From contig JAHRBS010000004.1 in NCBI GenBank assembly GCA_024305745.1, positions 4,402,001 to 4,466,000 on the forward strand: DNA of 64,000 nucleotides, in the 5' to 3' direction. The translations under genes were made by a program, and so were the position numbers. This DNA is from Polyporus tsugae (taxonomy: Eukaryota; Basidiomycota; Agaricomycetes; Polyporales; Polyporaceae). Of the stretch, positions 42,714-54,790 are shown piece after piece. How positions within the stretch are numbered: the first letter of the stretch is position 1; the number at the start of each line of letters is the position of its first letter. The notes under the pieces were generated by a model. The model did no database searches. It was not told the origin of the DNA and saw only the letters and a program-made list of their open reading frames with translations.

Positions 42714-45204
42714 TTACAGGTATGGCTTCTCGAGCGGCTGGAAGATGAGCGTTCCCTTCGGCGGCTGGGTCACCTGTGGACGAGTGCGGAGGTTGTAGAG
42801 AGCACATGGCATGTTAGCTTGGAGCGCAAATCATGACCCCGGAGGAAAGAAAGGGCGGGAGGGTACCCCAATCGAACATCAGACGAACGCGTACACGTAC
42901 CGTGTTGAGAGGGTCCGCGACCTCGAACTTGCCCTCGAGCAGCGTGGGAGTGGAGCGGGCAATGAGACACATAACGATGAGCTTGATCTCTGGAGCAGAG
43001 AGAGCACCGCATGACAATGAAATGGGTGATCATAAGGCCGTGAGTATCCGTGCGACGACATTGATCGGCGGATATTGCGCTCACCGTTGACAGCGAGCAC
43101 CCTCCCCGGGCACGCAAAACGGCCGAGACCGAAGACGATGTGCGCGGGCCCCGTCATGACGGCCTCCTTGCCGACCTCTGCCCATTGGAAGCCGTTAAAT
43201 TCGCGGGGCTGCTCGCCAAATACGTCCGGGTTCTCGTGCACGGTTGTCGACATGGTGGTCACGAAGGAACCTATAGCAGCGTTCGTTAGACATTCTCATA
43301 CTTCTCCGCCCAACCGCATTTAGCTGGCCGCCTAGGTATACACATGGCGGGTGACGAGAGAGACGCTCCACAAAGAAAGGCGCATACGGAATGAATAAGA
43401 GCCGAGACGCACCTTTGGGGATGATCACATTCCCGAGGGGGACGTCGCAGGTGGTGTACCGCATGGCCGAGATCGTGTCGCCCTTGAGGCGCATAACTTC
43501 TCGTATGAACGAGTCCATCAGACGCGCCTCGCGCAGGGATTGCGCAGTTAGGCGAAGTGCACCCGTCTCGTCCTCCTCGAGGACATTCGCGAGCTCCTCA
43601 CGGAGCGGCGCAAGGTACTCCGGGCGCATCGCGAGCTGGCACAGCACCCATTGCGAGACGACGGTCCTGCGAAACGCCAAGGGTGCGAATCAGAGGGAGC
43701 GATGGAAACGAGTGCAGGGCTCGCTCACGTTGTGTGGACTGCGGCGAAGATCAAACTGAAAAAATGCGAGGAGTGAGAAAGGCGCGCCCGGAGTGAAATT
43801 TGTATTACTTATGAAGCGGACTGACCACAGCAAGAGAATGGCGATGTATAGCCGTCGTGGCGCGCTGATCCTTTGGCCGTCCGGGCGCACATAAGTCTTC
43901 ACGATAAGGTACAAGACCGGCGTTGGCTGGGTGGAGTCAAGCGCTTCGGATTAAGGGTCATCAAAAAAGGCAAAGCATGAGACAAATTATACCTCGTCCT
44001 TTGGAGACAGCTTGCCAGATCGAACGACGTCCTCGTAGCGATTGATATCTCGCCATACTTTCGGCCCATATATGCGCAAGAAGCCGAACGGGATGGTGAT
44101 GAGCATGACCTTGACCCTGTCAAGCCGAGAAGAAGTCAAACGTCTATTATCTCGTGGCGTCGTGGCGACGATGGAAGGCGAAGTACTCACCATGTGTACA
44201 AGATCCAGAGGATGGGTAGGTATCTCCCGATGATCGAGAAGTTTTGATACTGTCCGGTGAGCTCGGCCATGCCATTCGCGACGTCCTCGATGACCAATAG
44301 GTTCTCCTCGTTGACATAATCCTGTTCTCAACATTATCAGCCCAACCGAGCACGACACCGTGAAGTTCCGTCCTACCTGACCAAGGAGAAGAATCAATGT
44401 TGTCTCAGCGATGGTATTGTGGAAGTGGTTAAAGCAGCTTGGATGGTTGTCAGTCTTCAGGCCCTCAGCGGCGAGATCCACGAATTCCTTCCCATCCCGC
44501 TGGAAGAGGGGCCAGACTGATGGTTCCGTCAAGTGAGCCCTCCCAGGACGAGCGAGCAGGAGAGATAGAAGTTCGCTTACTTCGGTGAACTATCTCATCG
44601 ATACGATCCACAATCCCTTCACGAACGAAGTCATTCAGGTCCCGGAAGAGGGTGCCCTGCGTGAGTGCCATGATCGGCTGCAGGTTCATGATCTAGAAGG
44701 GCAATGGTGAACACAAGGTCGCCTTGCGACATGATAGCTGACGAACAGCAGCGGATCCCTGCTCGAAGCTGAAGAGTCGATCGCATGTCAGGACATGACG
44801 AGCGTGTTCCTGGTTGACGATATATTCCAGCTATCCTCCACGTAAGTCATGGTCAGGGCCGAGGACGTATCAATGACACGAGGAATGTACTTACGTTTCC
44901 CTTTCTCCGCACTCCAATGACGGGACCGTACCTTGTGAGGGCTTCTCCATACGCTTCTCGTGGTCTGGAGAAGATGTCCTCGGGCTACATAGCGGTCCGT
45001 TAAAAGGGAAAGACGGTCTCTAATGATGGTGCGTCATACCGGAATGTGAACGATGGGAGGCAGACGATTCTGTGGTATCTGGAGGGAACGTCAAACAAGC
45101 ATGACATAGAGTCATGATAAAACAACACTCACGGCAGGGCGCTTGATGTACAAACCGTAGAGGAAGAGAGCGAGGGGAGCAGCCAAGAGGTAGTAGTTGT
45201 CCAT
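42714..45204 (-). CDS. Cytochrome P450, ent-kaurene-oxidase-like basidiomycete type
   Basis: A multi-exon gene with start ATG at 45204 (MDNYYLLAAPLALFLYGLYI, an N-terminal membrane anchor) and stop at 42714-42716. Exons in order encode IPQNRLPPIVHIP, PEDIFSRPREAYGEALTRYG, EYIVNQEHARHVLT, MNLQPIMALTQGTLFRDLND and the F-G region. The I-helix reads FAAVHTT and the K-helix FIREVMRLKG (ExxR kept). Then come the DNVIIP-like strand, PDVFGEQPREFNGFQWAE and the haem loop FGLGRFACPGR with its cysteine. The end is GTLIFQPLEKPYL. All catalytic landmarks are intact, so an active ER-membrane monooxygenase using a P450 reductase is expected. The substrate is unknown; similarity to ent-kaurene-oxidase-like P450s suggests terpenoid or other hydrophobic substrates. 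No terpene synthase lies nearby, so no cluster is claimed. Confidence 0.9.
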
Positions 45205-47293
45205 AGTCGGAGGGGGGCTCGTCGTGCCGATGGAGCAGAGAGACATCTTTTACATATAAATCCGGCAGGCGAGGTGCCCGCATTCTGTGCGGCACGGGTG
45301 TCCTGAGAACTGTTGCATTCGCATAACTTTGTTAGCGAGCCTGAGCGGGGAGGGCTTCTGAACCGGCATCTCGGACCCGCACTGCCTGGTGTGTAGGAAG
45401 ACAAACACCATCGATGACGCTCTAGCGAAAGGCTAGAGCTGGAGAATACTTAGGTGTTCGTGATTCACAAAGGTGAAGGCTGTTCGCATCAGAGCAGAAC
45501 ATGGACTCACATGGAAACGCCAAGTACGGTACTGGCCGAGGGGGGACTCCGACGGAAGAGGCATGGGAGTGCATAGCATATTTGCGTTTTTTTCTAAGAC
45601 AATGTCAATGGTTGTGAAACATGGGCGGGTCATTGGTGCGCGTATCGCAACGTACCCGAGGCTTCTTTTGCTCACGGCGCGCCGAGCCTTCAGGGATATC
45701 CGTTGCCAATGCAGATTGCCAGGGACGCCCCTGATGCAATTGCTCCATGACAGAAGTTGAATACGCAGACATTGAAAAAAAGAAGTGAATATATGCGCAG
45801 CAGGTGGCCATGGCCGGGGCCTGTAGAGGAACATGGATGAGAGACAAGTCGAAGGAATCTAAAGGCCGATCAACCAATCAACGTGGTACCCGGCAAATCC
45901 CGACTATCCCCATTTGTAAATCGAGTATGTTTCGAAATTCCAAGTTGCACCTAGGAAAGAAAATTGCACTGACTCGACGTGCCTAGATCCTTTGGACCTC
46001 CTTGGACGACGAGGCAATTACGCCACTTACATACTTACCCAGGTTTACATACCCACCCAGTACCCACCTTCTCAAGCACCGGACAACGACCTATTTTTGT
46101 CAATGTCTCGGAGCGCCGAGAGACAGAGACGAGTCGCTGATGTTTTGTTACGAAAGAGGGCTGTTCAAGCGTTCAAACGTTCAGCCTTGGTCGTTCCGGA
46201 CGCCCTGTGTTGCACGCCGGGACAGATTATGGAACGTTCCTTCGTGCTCACGCGGCGGCGGCCACAGCATGGCCATGTCTTAAGCTTCTGGTGCCGGTGG
46301 TGGCCCTGGGGACCCTGGTCCCTGGTCAATCCAAGTCAATCCCATGCAAGTCCCCGTCTCGCTTAGATAGCCTCGTGTCTGACTGTCATGCTGTTGTCTT
46401 GTTCATATCCGCGCCGCGGTTCCTGATTATCGATATGTTCTGAATTGCGTCACATACAGGACGCTTCGGAGAGCGGACCGCTGATACAGCCATAATTGAC
46501 GAAACGGGACCAGTCAACCGACGCACGTCGGCGAGCATTCCATTGGGCTTGTACTACCAACTTCGAAGAACCTGCATGATTACCGGTTAGATACCGTACG
46601 CACCGAGCTTTCGCCTATTGATCTGTAGCGAATCGGCACTTTTAGCTGGTTACGGGCCGTGGAGTGGGTCTTCTAATGCCGTTAGGCCATTGAGTACCCC
46701 AGTCCCCGAGTCGTTGATCAGGCTTCGTTTGCGGCGCGAGGTCTTTGCACGCACAAGTTGCGCACAAGTCACACGGGTTGTCTCCCCACACCGTGAGGGG
46801 CGTGTCTTGTCTTGAGTTGATATTCTCGCCACATCGGAAAGGAAGCCGCACCAATCGGCCTAAGCACAGCCTTGATTCAGACTTTTAATGGCATAAGACC
46901 TTGAACACCTAGAACGCCGAGGCAGCAGACGACCAGCAAGCATATTGAATTGGCACACGGTGAGGAAAACCAGTACGTCGCGGTGACAGCCGGCTCTTGA
47001 GCTTGAACTAGTGAAGTTTGAAGGTGGAACCGCTTGATCTTGCTGATGTTCGAAGCACACGTCCGTCTTGATGCCCTCGGGAGTTCACGCCCGTCTTGAT
47101 GCCCTCGGGAGTTGAAGCAATCTGTGGAATCCTGGTGGTAGATATCAGTCGTCGTCATAGTCAATACGGATAGTCATGTACACAACCCAGCGGCCTAGTG
47201 TCACAACAATAGTAATGATACAATCCCAGTTCCCAAAGATATCCGAGAAATCCTGACGAAATGCGAAGTCACAAACCAAGTTATAGTTAGAAT
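45205..47293. other. Intergenic region without a supported gene
   Basis: Nothing coding was recognised in 2.1 kb. A 23-base direct repeat lies at 47063-47113. The region near 47130-47290 is the likely 3' UTR of the RNA-dependent RNA polymerase gene. Confidence 0.5.
47063..47113 (+). repeat. 23-base tandem direct repeat
   Basis: CCGTCTTGATGCCCTCGGGA plus GTT occurs at 47063-47085 and again at 47091-47113, separated by five bases. It lies downstream of the RdRP gene. Confidence 0.85.
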
Positions 47294-50200
47294 TCACGTC
47301 GCGGTAAGAGCGAGCCGACTCTGCTCCAGGACGCGATTGGTGGAGGCGGGGATGGACATGAGGTCCGCGAAGTCGGCCGTAAAGGCAACAGAGCCCTGCG
47401 CGGCGGCCTTGATGTGACAGAGCGTCTGGAACGCGACGCTCCATGCGAACTTCGGTTTCTTAGCGTAGGCGTACGACGCCTTCAGCTGCTCGATGTTCGC
47501 GGACGAGGCGAGCAAGGTGTCCGACGGGATCTCCGGGCCAGCCGCATACGATCGCGCGAGCTCGTCGTACTCAGCTTGCGCTGACTTGCGCGCACCGCCA
47601 CCCGCCTTGCCCCTCGCCGATGGAGTCGACTTGTTGGACGTGCGACTTGTGATCGCTTGCCACTCTTTGACGTGAACGTCCACGTGCTCCTGGATGAGGG
47701 CAAGGTCGGCCCCTACAGGCGAAGAGTCGCCTAGCCAGCGCTTGATCTTCTTCCAAGGCCGCAGGAGGTCCTCGTCATTGCCAAAGAACGCTGGCTTTAG
47801 GCCATCGTATCGTTTGATCTGTTCGTCCCGCATCTTCCGGCCTGCGTCGAATAGGTAGTCTAGAATGAACTGGCCGAGCGCCCGGTTCCGCCTGAAGGGC
47901 ACACTTTGGTCGCTCCGCTCCTGAAAGTTGTTGCCCTTCCGCGGCTGAAGGGAAGGAGGCAGCTCTCTCTTGAATTTCCGTTTGTCGCTCTTGAATACGT
48001 CGTCCTTGACCCGATGACCCGTCTTCCGAGAATCCAGCACGGTGTTGAACCTGGGGCAGGTTAGTAAGTGTAGATTAGGTACGCACTGCGCGCTTACATG
48101 AACGCGTGCCGGATTGTCTCTGGCGAGTCGTATCCGAACGCGAATGCCGAGCCTTCGTGGTACTGAGAGTACAAGCCAACCGGTGGGATAGAGAGGCCCA
48201 ACAGCAAGCTCTCCTGAAGCTTTCGACGGTGTGCGTTGGGATCGTTAGCGAGCTTGGCCAGGTCCGCAGCCAGGCCAATGACCTGTTGGATCGTGCCCAT
48301 GTCCTCGAAATTATCCTTCAGGAAGTTGCGCGGCTCCTGCGTCAGCGGCGACGTGCAGAACGTGTTGACCAGTCTGTCATCATAGATGACGACAGCAACA
48401 TCTAGCAGGGACGTGAGCAACGCAATGAATAACAGAAATGGAACTGATGGATACCTCCGTCGTAGTCTGCGCAATTGTGAATGAGTTAACTTAGGTAGAA
48501 CCCCGTTCTTACAACCGCACTCACCCCCTCCAGCAAGCAGACTCGCAAATGAACGCGGCCCGATGGTAGGAAGTACGATTACGTCGGTATACGCGGCAAG
48601 CTGATCGCATTGAACAGCCTTGACCTGGGCAAGGTCACACAAATGGTCAGTAATCGGCGCACCAACAGAAACACAACGCATACTTTCTGAACGTCCGAAG
48701 GAAGGCGGTTTGGGTTACGATAGATCTAGAAGACTATGCCTCAGCGGATCCGAGTACCCGACGTAGTAAAGTATGATTACCAGGACATCACCGAGAAGCA
48801 GATGCGGGTTCAAGTCGCCCACGTCCTTGAGGGACTTCGTCGACTTGAAGTGGATCTCTCCCTCGTTCAACACACCGTATGGGTCTACGCTGGGGTCAGT
48901 TCGTTCTACAGTGTAATAGACGAGCTTAGGTACCTGGGACAATGAACGCCTCCGCAGAGTGAGGGACAGCGATGTGGTAGTCGTGGATGATGTCCTCTAC
49001 GACGAGGGTCATCACCCTCTTGAGCTTCTCGTACAAAATGTCGAGGTTCAGTGGGAGGAAGCCGGCCTGGAGAAGGTCGAGGATGACCCCGTGGATCGTG
49101 AGCGGTTGGCCAGTCGTCTGGTCGCGCAACGCCGTGTACAAAGCCGTGTTGTCCCCACTGGCATCGCCCTCCAGCTCCGCGATCTCCTCCGCCAGCTCTT
49201 CAAGCGCTTCCTGAGGCTCGTCGCTGTCGACGTAGTCTTGGAAGCTCCTGCTGACCAGCCCGAGCGCCCGCGAGGTCCCAACGGCATGCTGGAGCGCACG
49301 CTTCATCGCAACCCCGCCGACCTTCTCCACCGCCTTCCAGAGCAGGGCCATCGCCTTAGGGCCGGTCCATTGCACGAGCGGTTTGACCTCCTCGTCGATC
49401 GTGTGTCTCATGAGGTCGACGAACGTCTCCTTGGGTACCCCATTGTGCGCGAGGTTCAGGATCGTCAAACGCGACAGGCGACTGGGGAGAGTGACACGGG
49501 GCGGCGCGAGAAGGTCAAAGATACTGTGCGCAGGATGGAGGTTGCTCATATTCAGCTTGATCTTGACCTGGGACTCGCGGATCCAGATCTTCGGCGTCGA
49601 TGACTGGTCGCGCGGGTGGAGGACCCAAAGGCCCTTCGCGCCTCCAAAGCGTCCTTGCACCGCAGTGGGGCGCTCCTCGAGGCCCATGTGGCGAGCGATG
49701 GCGCTCAGGGCGGCGTTGTTCATCCACCCGCAACCGTCGGTGTAGATGCACTCCGCCGGCGGCTTCTTGTCTGGATCGTCGAGGGGCGCAACTGGAGAGG
49801 TCTCGTTTGTAAAGGAATGGGTTGGAAGCGAGTGAACGTGACATACCGTCATCAGCCATATAAAAGACGCGTTCCAGGGGGATGCGCAATACGGGCACCG
49901 AAATGGAGAAGCCAAGGTCGAAGCGTGTAGCCCACTTTGAGATTGGCTACGTACCATACATGCGTGTGAGTTATGGTCGTCAATAGAAGTGCCAGTGAGC
50001 GTACCTGCGAGCCATTACGTTCCATGGAATTGTGCCACGCAATGAAGTCCATCAGCGTGATCCGCCGCTCGTCTCCCGGCACCCGAGCACCGCGCTCGTA
50101 GTCCTCCGGAATCTCCATGAGGAAAATCTTCTTGTCCTTCGGGACGAACGCGACGAAGACTCGACCGCACAGGATGAACTTCTGGGTGAAGAAGGCCCGG

Positions 50201-51595
50201 AGCTCGTTGGCGCGCTGGTTCACGACGTTGTGAGGAATTGACACTTGGATCATCCGTCGGGATCCGAGGAAACGGGCGGTCCGGCACGACTTGCGCATCT
50301 CCATCTTCGCGAGGACGAGGCGGAAGCTCTCGCCCGTCTCCTCCAACCGCACGACCTGCTGGATCCGGCCCCCGTACCAGTTCGGCGTCTCCATGAAGTC
50401 GCCCTGCAGGCCAAGCCCGCGTCCGCTCCCTTCGATGATCGCAGCGTCTTCACGGTCGAGCTCAGACCTACGCATACGTTAGTGACTGCTGGTATCAATA
50501 CCATTGGAAACACACCAGAGAGCCGCGTCAGATGGAAAGACATCTCCGAGTGAGCGACCAAGCGCCTGAGAGACCTTCAAAGCGTTGCCGTTCGGTCCAC
50601 GTAGGGCCTTCAGGGCCTCCGTTGACTGGATCACCGTATCCCAGCTCCATAAGCCCCGCGAGACCCCGCGAGAGATCTCGTACTGGACTCCCCAGCTCAG
50701 CGGAATTCTGTCAAATAGCCGCTGCGCCTCCCCAGAATGTGCGAGGATGTAGACCTCAGGCAGTGTCGACGGGTCGAGCGCCTTCGGATGCTCTCGGTGA
50801 CGAGAGGGGCCGGCCGATGCAGAGGTCGCTTCCGACTCATATTCGAAGCTGACGCCTCTATCGAGGGCGTTCGAGATCCGAGTGATCGTCGGCGTCTCGA
50901 CTTTCGAATGGTACGGACTCGGGGACCCGTCGCGGTTGGTTTGCGTGGCCGCGAGCCTGCCTGAGCGAGACGGTGTCTGCGGGACGGAGTCCGTCCGGCG
51001 CGTCCGTGTGATGTTCCCGGAGCATGCAGATGTCGGGGGGACTTTGGTGGCCGGAGACGGAGCAGCCTATGAAGTAGAAGATGTCAGGTTGATGTACTGA
51101 GAACAGAGTGCTTGGTACGCGGCACTCAGCGCTGCCAGGGTACTATGGATGGACCTACCTTCTGCGTCCGCGGTGCCTTACGGGCAGTGTTCACGGCAAT
51201 AGGTAGACCATACGTTGGCTCATACGGCATGGTGCGCTTCCTCCCAGTGGTGGAATCGACTGACGCGGAAGACGAAAGAGACGTCATGGAGCCATTCCTG
51301 GACTCGACGTTTGAGAAAGCGAAAGAAGGCGCCCTAGAAGGAGGTTCCGAGCCCTCGCTCTCCGTCTCGATCACTTGCCGAGTTGCGGTAAGCATGCGCG
51401 ATAAGCACTCCGGGTACAGAACTCACTGGCTTCAACTGGACATGGCGAGACGCGGTCAGCGATGAGGAAGGGGTGAAGTCGAGGATCACACTGACCAGAT
51501 GCCTCAGAATCACTGATATTAGCCTGGTCGTTGTTTCTGCCACTCAGTGACAGAGCAGCACTCGTAGAGGTAGCATTCCTACGAGCAGCATCCAT
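47294..51595 (-). CDS. RNA-dependent RNA polymerase (RDR/QDE-1 family)
   Basis: A gene of more than ten exons for about 1200 residues. The N-terminus (start taken as ATG 51595, MDAARRNATSTSAALSL) is a long Ser/Thr-rich region. Then come VYILAHSGEAQRLFDRIPLS, WGVQYEISRGVSRGLWSWD, the first exons of the polymerase core, WATRFDLGFSISVPVLRI, AECIYTDGCGWMNNAAL, TAVQGRFGGAKGLWVLHPRD, YGVLNEGEIHFKSTKSL and VKAVQCDQLAAYTDVIVLPT. The catalytic loop reads AGDYDGDVAVVIYDD, with all three aspartates. Helical C-terminal sequence follows, with the stop at 47294. Such enzymes make double-stranded RNA for Dicer in quelling-type RNA interference. The DYDG part lies in a 12-base exon (48455-48466) between two phase-1 introns. 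The 5' end is uncertain by one exon. It is divergent from an HDAC-family gene. Confidence 0.93.
48455..48466 (-). other. 12-base micro-exon carrying the RdRP catalytic DYDG
   Basis: The minus-strand bases ACTACGACGGAG are preceded by a GCGCAG acceptor and followed by a GTATCC donor. The neighbouring exons end in ...GCTGGAG and begin ATGTTGCT, so joining gives AGDYDGD in frame. Skipping it would delete four residues, including two catalytic aspartates, without a frameshift. Confidence 0.85.
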
Positions 51596-52601
51596 TGCGT
51601 GTAGGTTACGGGCACGGGGGGTCCGTCGGTCATGTTGCTTAACTGGTAGGAAGTCAGTGTCCGAAATCGTATACCTTCATGCGGAACTGAGTCCCCTACC
51701 GTCGCTGCGAGTCCCGATGCCTCTCTCTGAAGTGATCCTGGTCGGTCGAGGGGTCCTCTTGCCAAGCGATGACCTGTCCTCATTGTTCCACAGATCCGAT
51801 CGCAGTGGGCTGTTTGTTCCGCGGCTCTGTGGCGTCGGTGCACCTTGAACCGCAGATGTTGTGCCAGTTCTTAGAAAGGTATGGGCCCGTGAGATGGAGT
51901 CGCCTCCCCAAAATTCGCTCTCAGAGTCGCTCTGATATACGGCGGTTAGTTTCGCTTTTTCGTGTCTGATGTCCGGGACGTACCTCCGTCATAGTTTGGG
52001 ATAATGATGTCCTTGGAGCCGGTAGTTTGTGGGGTGTTACTCGTCCTGCGTCGATGGAGGGAGACGAAAGTAAGCTTAGACGGCACAAGGCCGTCCAACT
52101 TGCTGCGGTAGTGGGTAGTAGCTAGTCAGTCGTCAAGCAGTCAATGCAAGGTTCGTTTGTTGAAGCTGCCTGCCAAGTTAGCCGACGGCAAATCCCGATG
52201 GCCTTGCCTCGACTCCGAAGTCACAGTGTCTGCTGCCACCGTACCACAGGCTACCGCAGTCCCTGCAGCTATCGTGATGCATCTCCTATGCTGTCTTCGT
52301 CTCCCTGAGTCTCTACCAACTATTCCCTCCGCGATCACTGTTTCCGACTACTCCGAATCTAAGCTGTTAAACTAGGCTCTAGATGCCTAGTCAAATGTCT
52401 CAAAACTTCACGTTGGGGCGGGTCCTTGAACAACGCATTAGCTGATATCGTCTTTGGAATCACGAATGTGCTTACTTCGACACTCTTTGTGGGTTAGTAC
52501 ACAAATCTCGGTGTGCGTGTGCGTGGAAAGGTCTTCACGTGCATCCAGGAATTTCCGTACCATATCTGGGCTGCCGTCAGCCGGGGCATTTGGTTACCAC
52601 C
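51596..52601. promoter_or_regulatory. Divergent intergenic region between RdRP and HDAC-family genes
   Basis: One kilobase separates the two head-to-head starts. Part of it, up to about 51650, might be a further 5' RdRP exon (TDGPPVPVTYTQWMLL is open there). No other coding signal or known binding site was recognised. Confidence 0.4.
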
Positions 52602-54119
52602 ATGAAAGTCTTCTGGCATTCCGAATCGCTTCTGCACGATCCACCACACGAGATCTTGTCCGGAAGACTTGTGCCCTATCTCGAGAGCCCCGATCGCCTC
52701 CGGAAGATCAAGGCCGCGCTGGGGCAAGACGACTCTTTCGAAATCGTTCCCGCCGAAGAAGATTGGCCTCTGGCCATAAAAGCCTACATTCTTGCGGTGC
52801 ATTCCGAGGATTACGTGGAGTATCTGGAGACAATTTACGATGAATGGGTCGCTATCGGTGGGGACAGGGTGCGTTGTTCTTCACCTCTTCTTCTACCGCC
52901 CAACCGACGAGACCTTCAGAGTGCAGTGTTCCCAGAAACGTTTCGGCATCGCTCAATGCAGTCCGTGAGTTCGCATGATATCAAGGACATGTCGCCTTTG
53001 GCGAAGCCAGGTGAGTCCGTCCAATCAACGTCTCCAGTTGGCTGCGATTGACTCTTCAGGGGTTTACTGCTTTGACCTAAGTTGCCCCATAACCTCTAGT
53101 ACGTTTTCCTTCCAGCCATGCGATTGCGAAGACGCATGAATAGTGAGTATAGATACATACCAAGCTGCCATCGCATCCGTCAAAGTTACGCTTTCCGCTG
53201 CGCGATCCCTCGCTACCACCAACGATTCCCCGCAGCGTGGTGTTTTCGCACTGGCGTGAGTACCCATTGCGCGTGCTTCTCTCGCATATATTCACCATAC
53301 CTCCAGACGACCCCCAGGACACCACGCTCAGGACGCCTTGTGTGGTGGCTACTGCTTCCTGAATAATGCCGCGATCGCCGCGAAGTACCTGCTCGAACAC
53401 TGCGGAGCCAAATGTATTGCTATTCTTGATGTGGATTACCACCACGGCAATGGAAGTAGGGCTTCTCTTTGTCACCCATAACGGCAGCAGTTAAATTTGT
53501 TCGCGTTAGCGCAGCAGATATTCTACGATAGCGCGCAGGTCCTTTACGTGTCTCTACACGCTGAGGGTGATTATCCATGTGAGTCTTCTGCGATGATTGG
53601 GGACGAAGATTCAGAAGGCTGGGCAGCTGACGCACGTTCAACTGCAGACTTCACTGGGTCTGCGGAGGAGCGCGGCGCTGGACTAGGTTTAGGTTCCAAT
53701 CACAACTTTCCGTTACCACAAGGCCGCACCACGGACGAACTGTATTGCGAAACCCTCGAGAAGGCCGTGGAAGTAATCGGGAATCACGCTGAAGTCGACT
53801 ATCTCATCGTCAGGTCGGTCTGGCCCACTTTGGATGTCCTGGTGCAGCTGCTTACGGCATTCACACAGTCTCGGAGTGGATACGTACTCCGAGGATCCCA
53901 TCTGCGAGTTCCTGCTAACACAGGCTTGCTACCCACGTATCGGCGTGACCATCAGATCGTTGGCGAAACCAACCCTCTTCGCCATGGAAGGGTGGGTTAC
54001 TGCTTGCCTGAGAATCTGGCTGGATACGTTGCTCATGACATAACAGCGGTTACCACCTCGAGAGCCTGGGCGAGAACGTCCGTGGTGTTTTGCTCGGATT
54101 TCAAGGCCCGCGGAGCTGA
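52602..54119 (+). CDS. Histone-deacetylase-superfamily protein, acetylpolyamine amidohydrolase-like
   Basis: A multi-exon gene beginning MKVFWHSESLLHDPPHEILS, the family start of bacterial-type acetylpolyamine amidohydrolases. The exons then give LAVHSEDYVEYLETIYDEW, VFPETFRHRSMQ, YCFDLSCPIT and, in one exon, RPPGHHAQDALCGGYCFLNN and IAILDVDYHHGNG. These hold the His-His pair, the charge-relay aspartates and the zinc-binding DxD...H. Next are QQIFYDSAQVLYVSLHAEGD, FTGSAEERGAGLGLGSNHNF, SLGVDTYSEDPICEF (third zinc ligand D) and FAMEGGYHLESLGENVRGVL, with the stop at 54117-54119. All zinc and catalytic residues are present, so an active metal-dependent deacetylase is expected. The substrate may be acetylpolyamines rather than histones, judged by the greater likeness to the polyamine group. 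Seven or more introns, all with GT donors. Confidence 0.9.
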
Positions 54120-54790
54120 GGAAGCGCAGCTTTCGTTCCTTTAAGTTACTCTCCGTTGCTCGCCTTTTTCGGCGCGAAATGATGGTCGTTTGAAAGCTCA
54201 TGTCGCGCTTCAACTGATTTCCGTTCTGCTCTATTCCATTGTATGGCAAGGCCGACAAGTACATCGATGATCGATCTCGGGGCTACTCAAGTCCTGTGAT
54301 GAATGGGGCTGTTTCACCATCAGTTCGCAGGTCCCGCAACCCCGCCCCTCCAGGGGTCGTCATCGGTTGACATCCTGTCATGGGGTCCGCCCCATAACGG
54401 ACTGGTCCTAGTCAAAGGGGTTTAATCGGCAACCTTAAACTAGTTGGGCGGCACCCCTATGCAGTCTCACTCGTCGTGGTCGATCCCGAAGTTCACTCTC
54501 TGCCTCCGATCAGGGTTAAACTTGAATGTTGGACGTTTGGGGGCGAGACTCAACGTCAATATTTGTTCCCGCCCGCCCACAACACCCAGGTTGATGCTGA
54601 TACATGGAGACTAGTACTGACCGTAGGATGGCTACCAAAGTTTGGGGTTTAGGAGCGATGTTATCCGAGGTCGAAGAGAGATGTCTCCCGCCCTGCGCCC
54701 TTCCAGCCTTTTCGTTCGCAAGCTCTCGCCGCTTCTCCGCGAGCTCACCTTTCCTGGGACTGTGCGCCTCTGCCGCCGCCATATGGTTCA
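54120..54790. other. Intergenic region
   Basis: No gene. A small hairpin (ATGGGG at 54380-54385, loop TCCG, CCCCAT at 54390-54395) lies about 260 bases past the HDAC-family stop. The last 100 bases are CT-rich and likely the leader of the DUF6533 gene. Confidence 0.5.

Noticed and set aside
42714..54119. A biosynthetic cluster around the P450
   Set aside because: No terpene synthase, PKS, NRPS or tailoring enzymes are nearby; the neighbours are an RdRP and an unrelated deacetylase-family gene.
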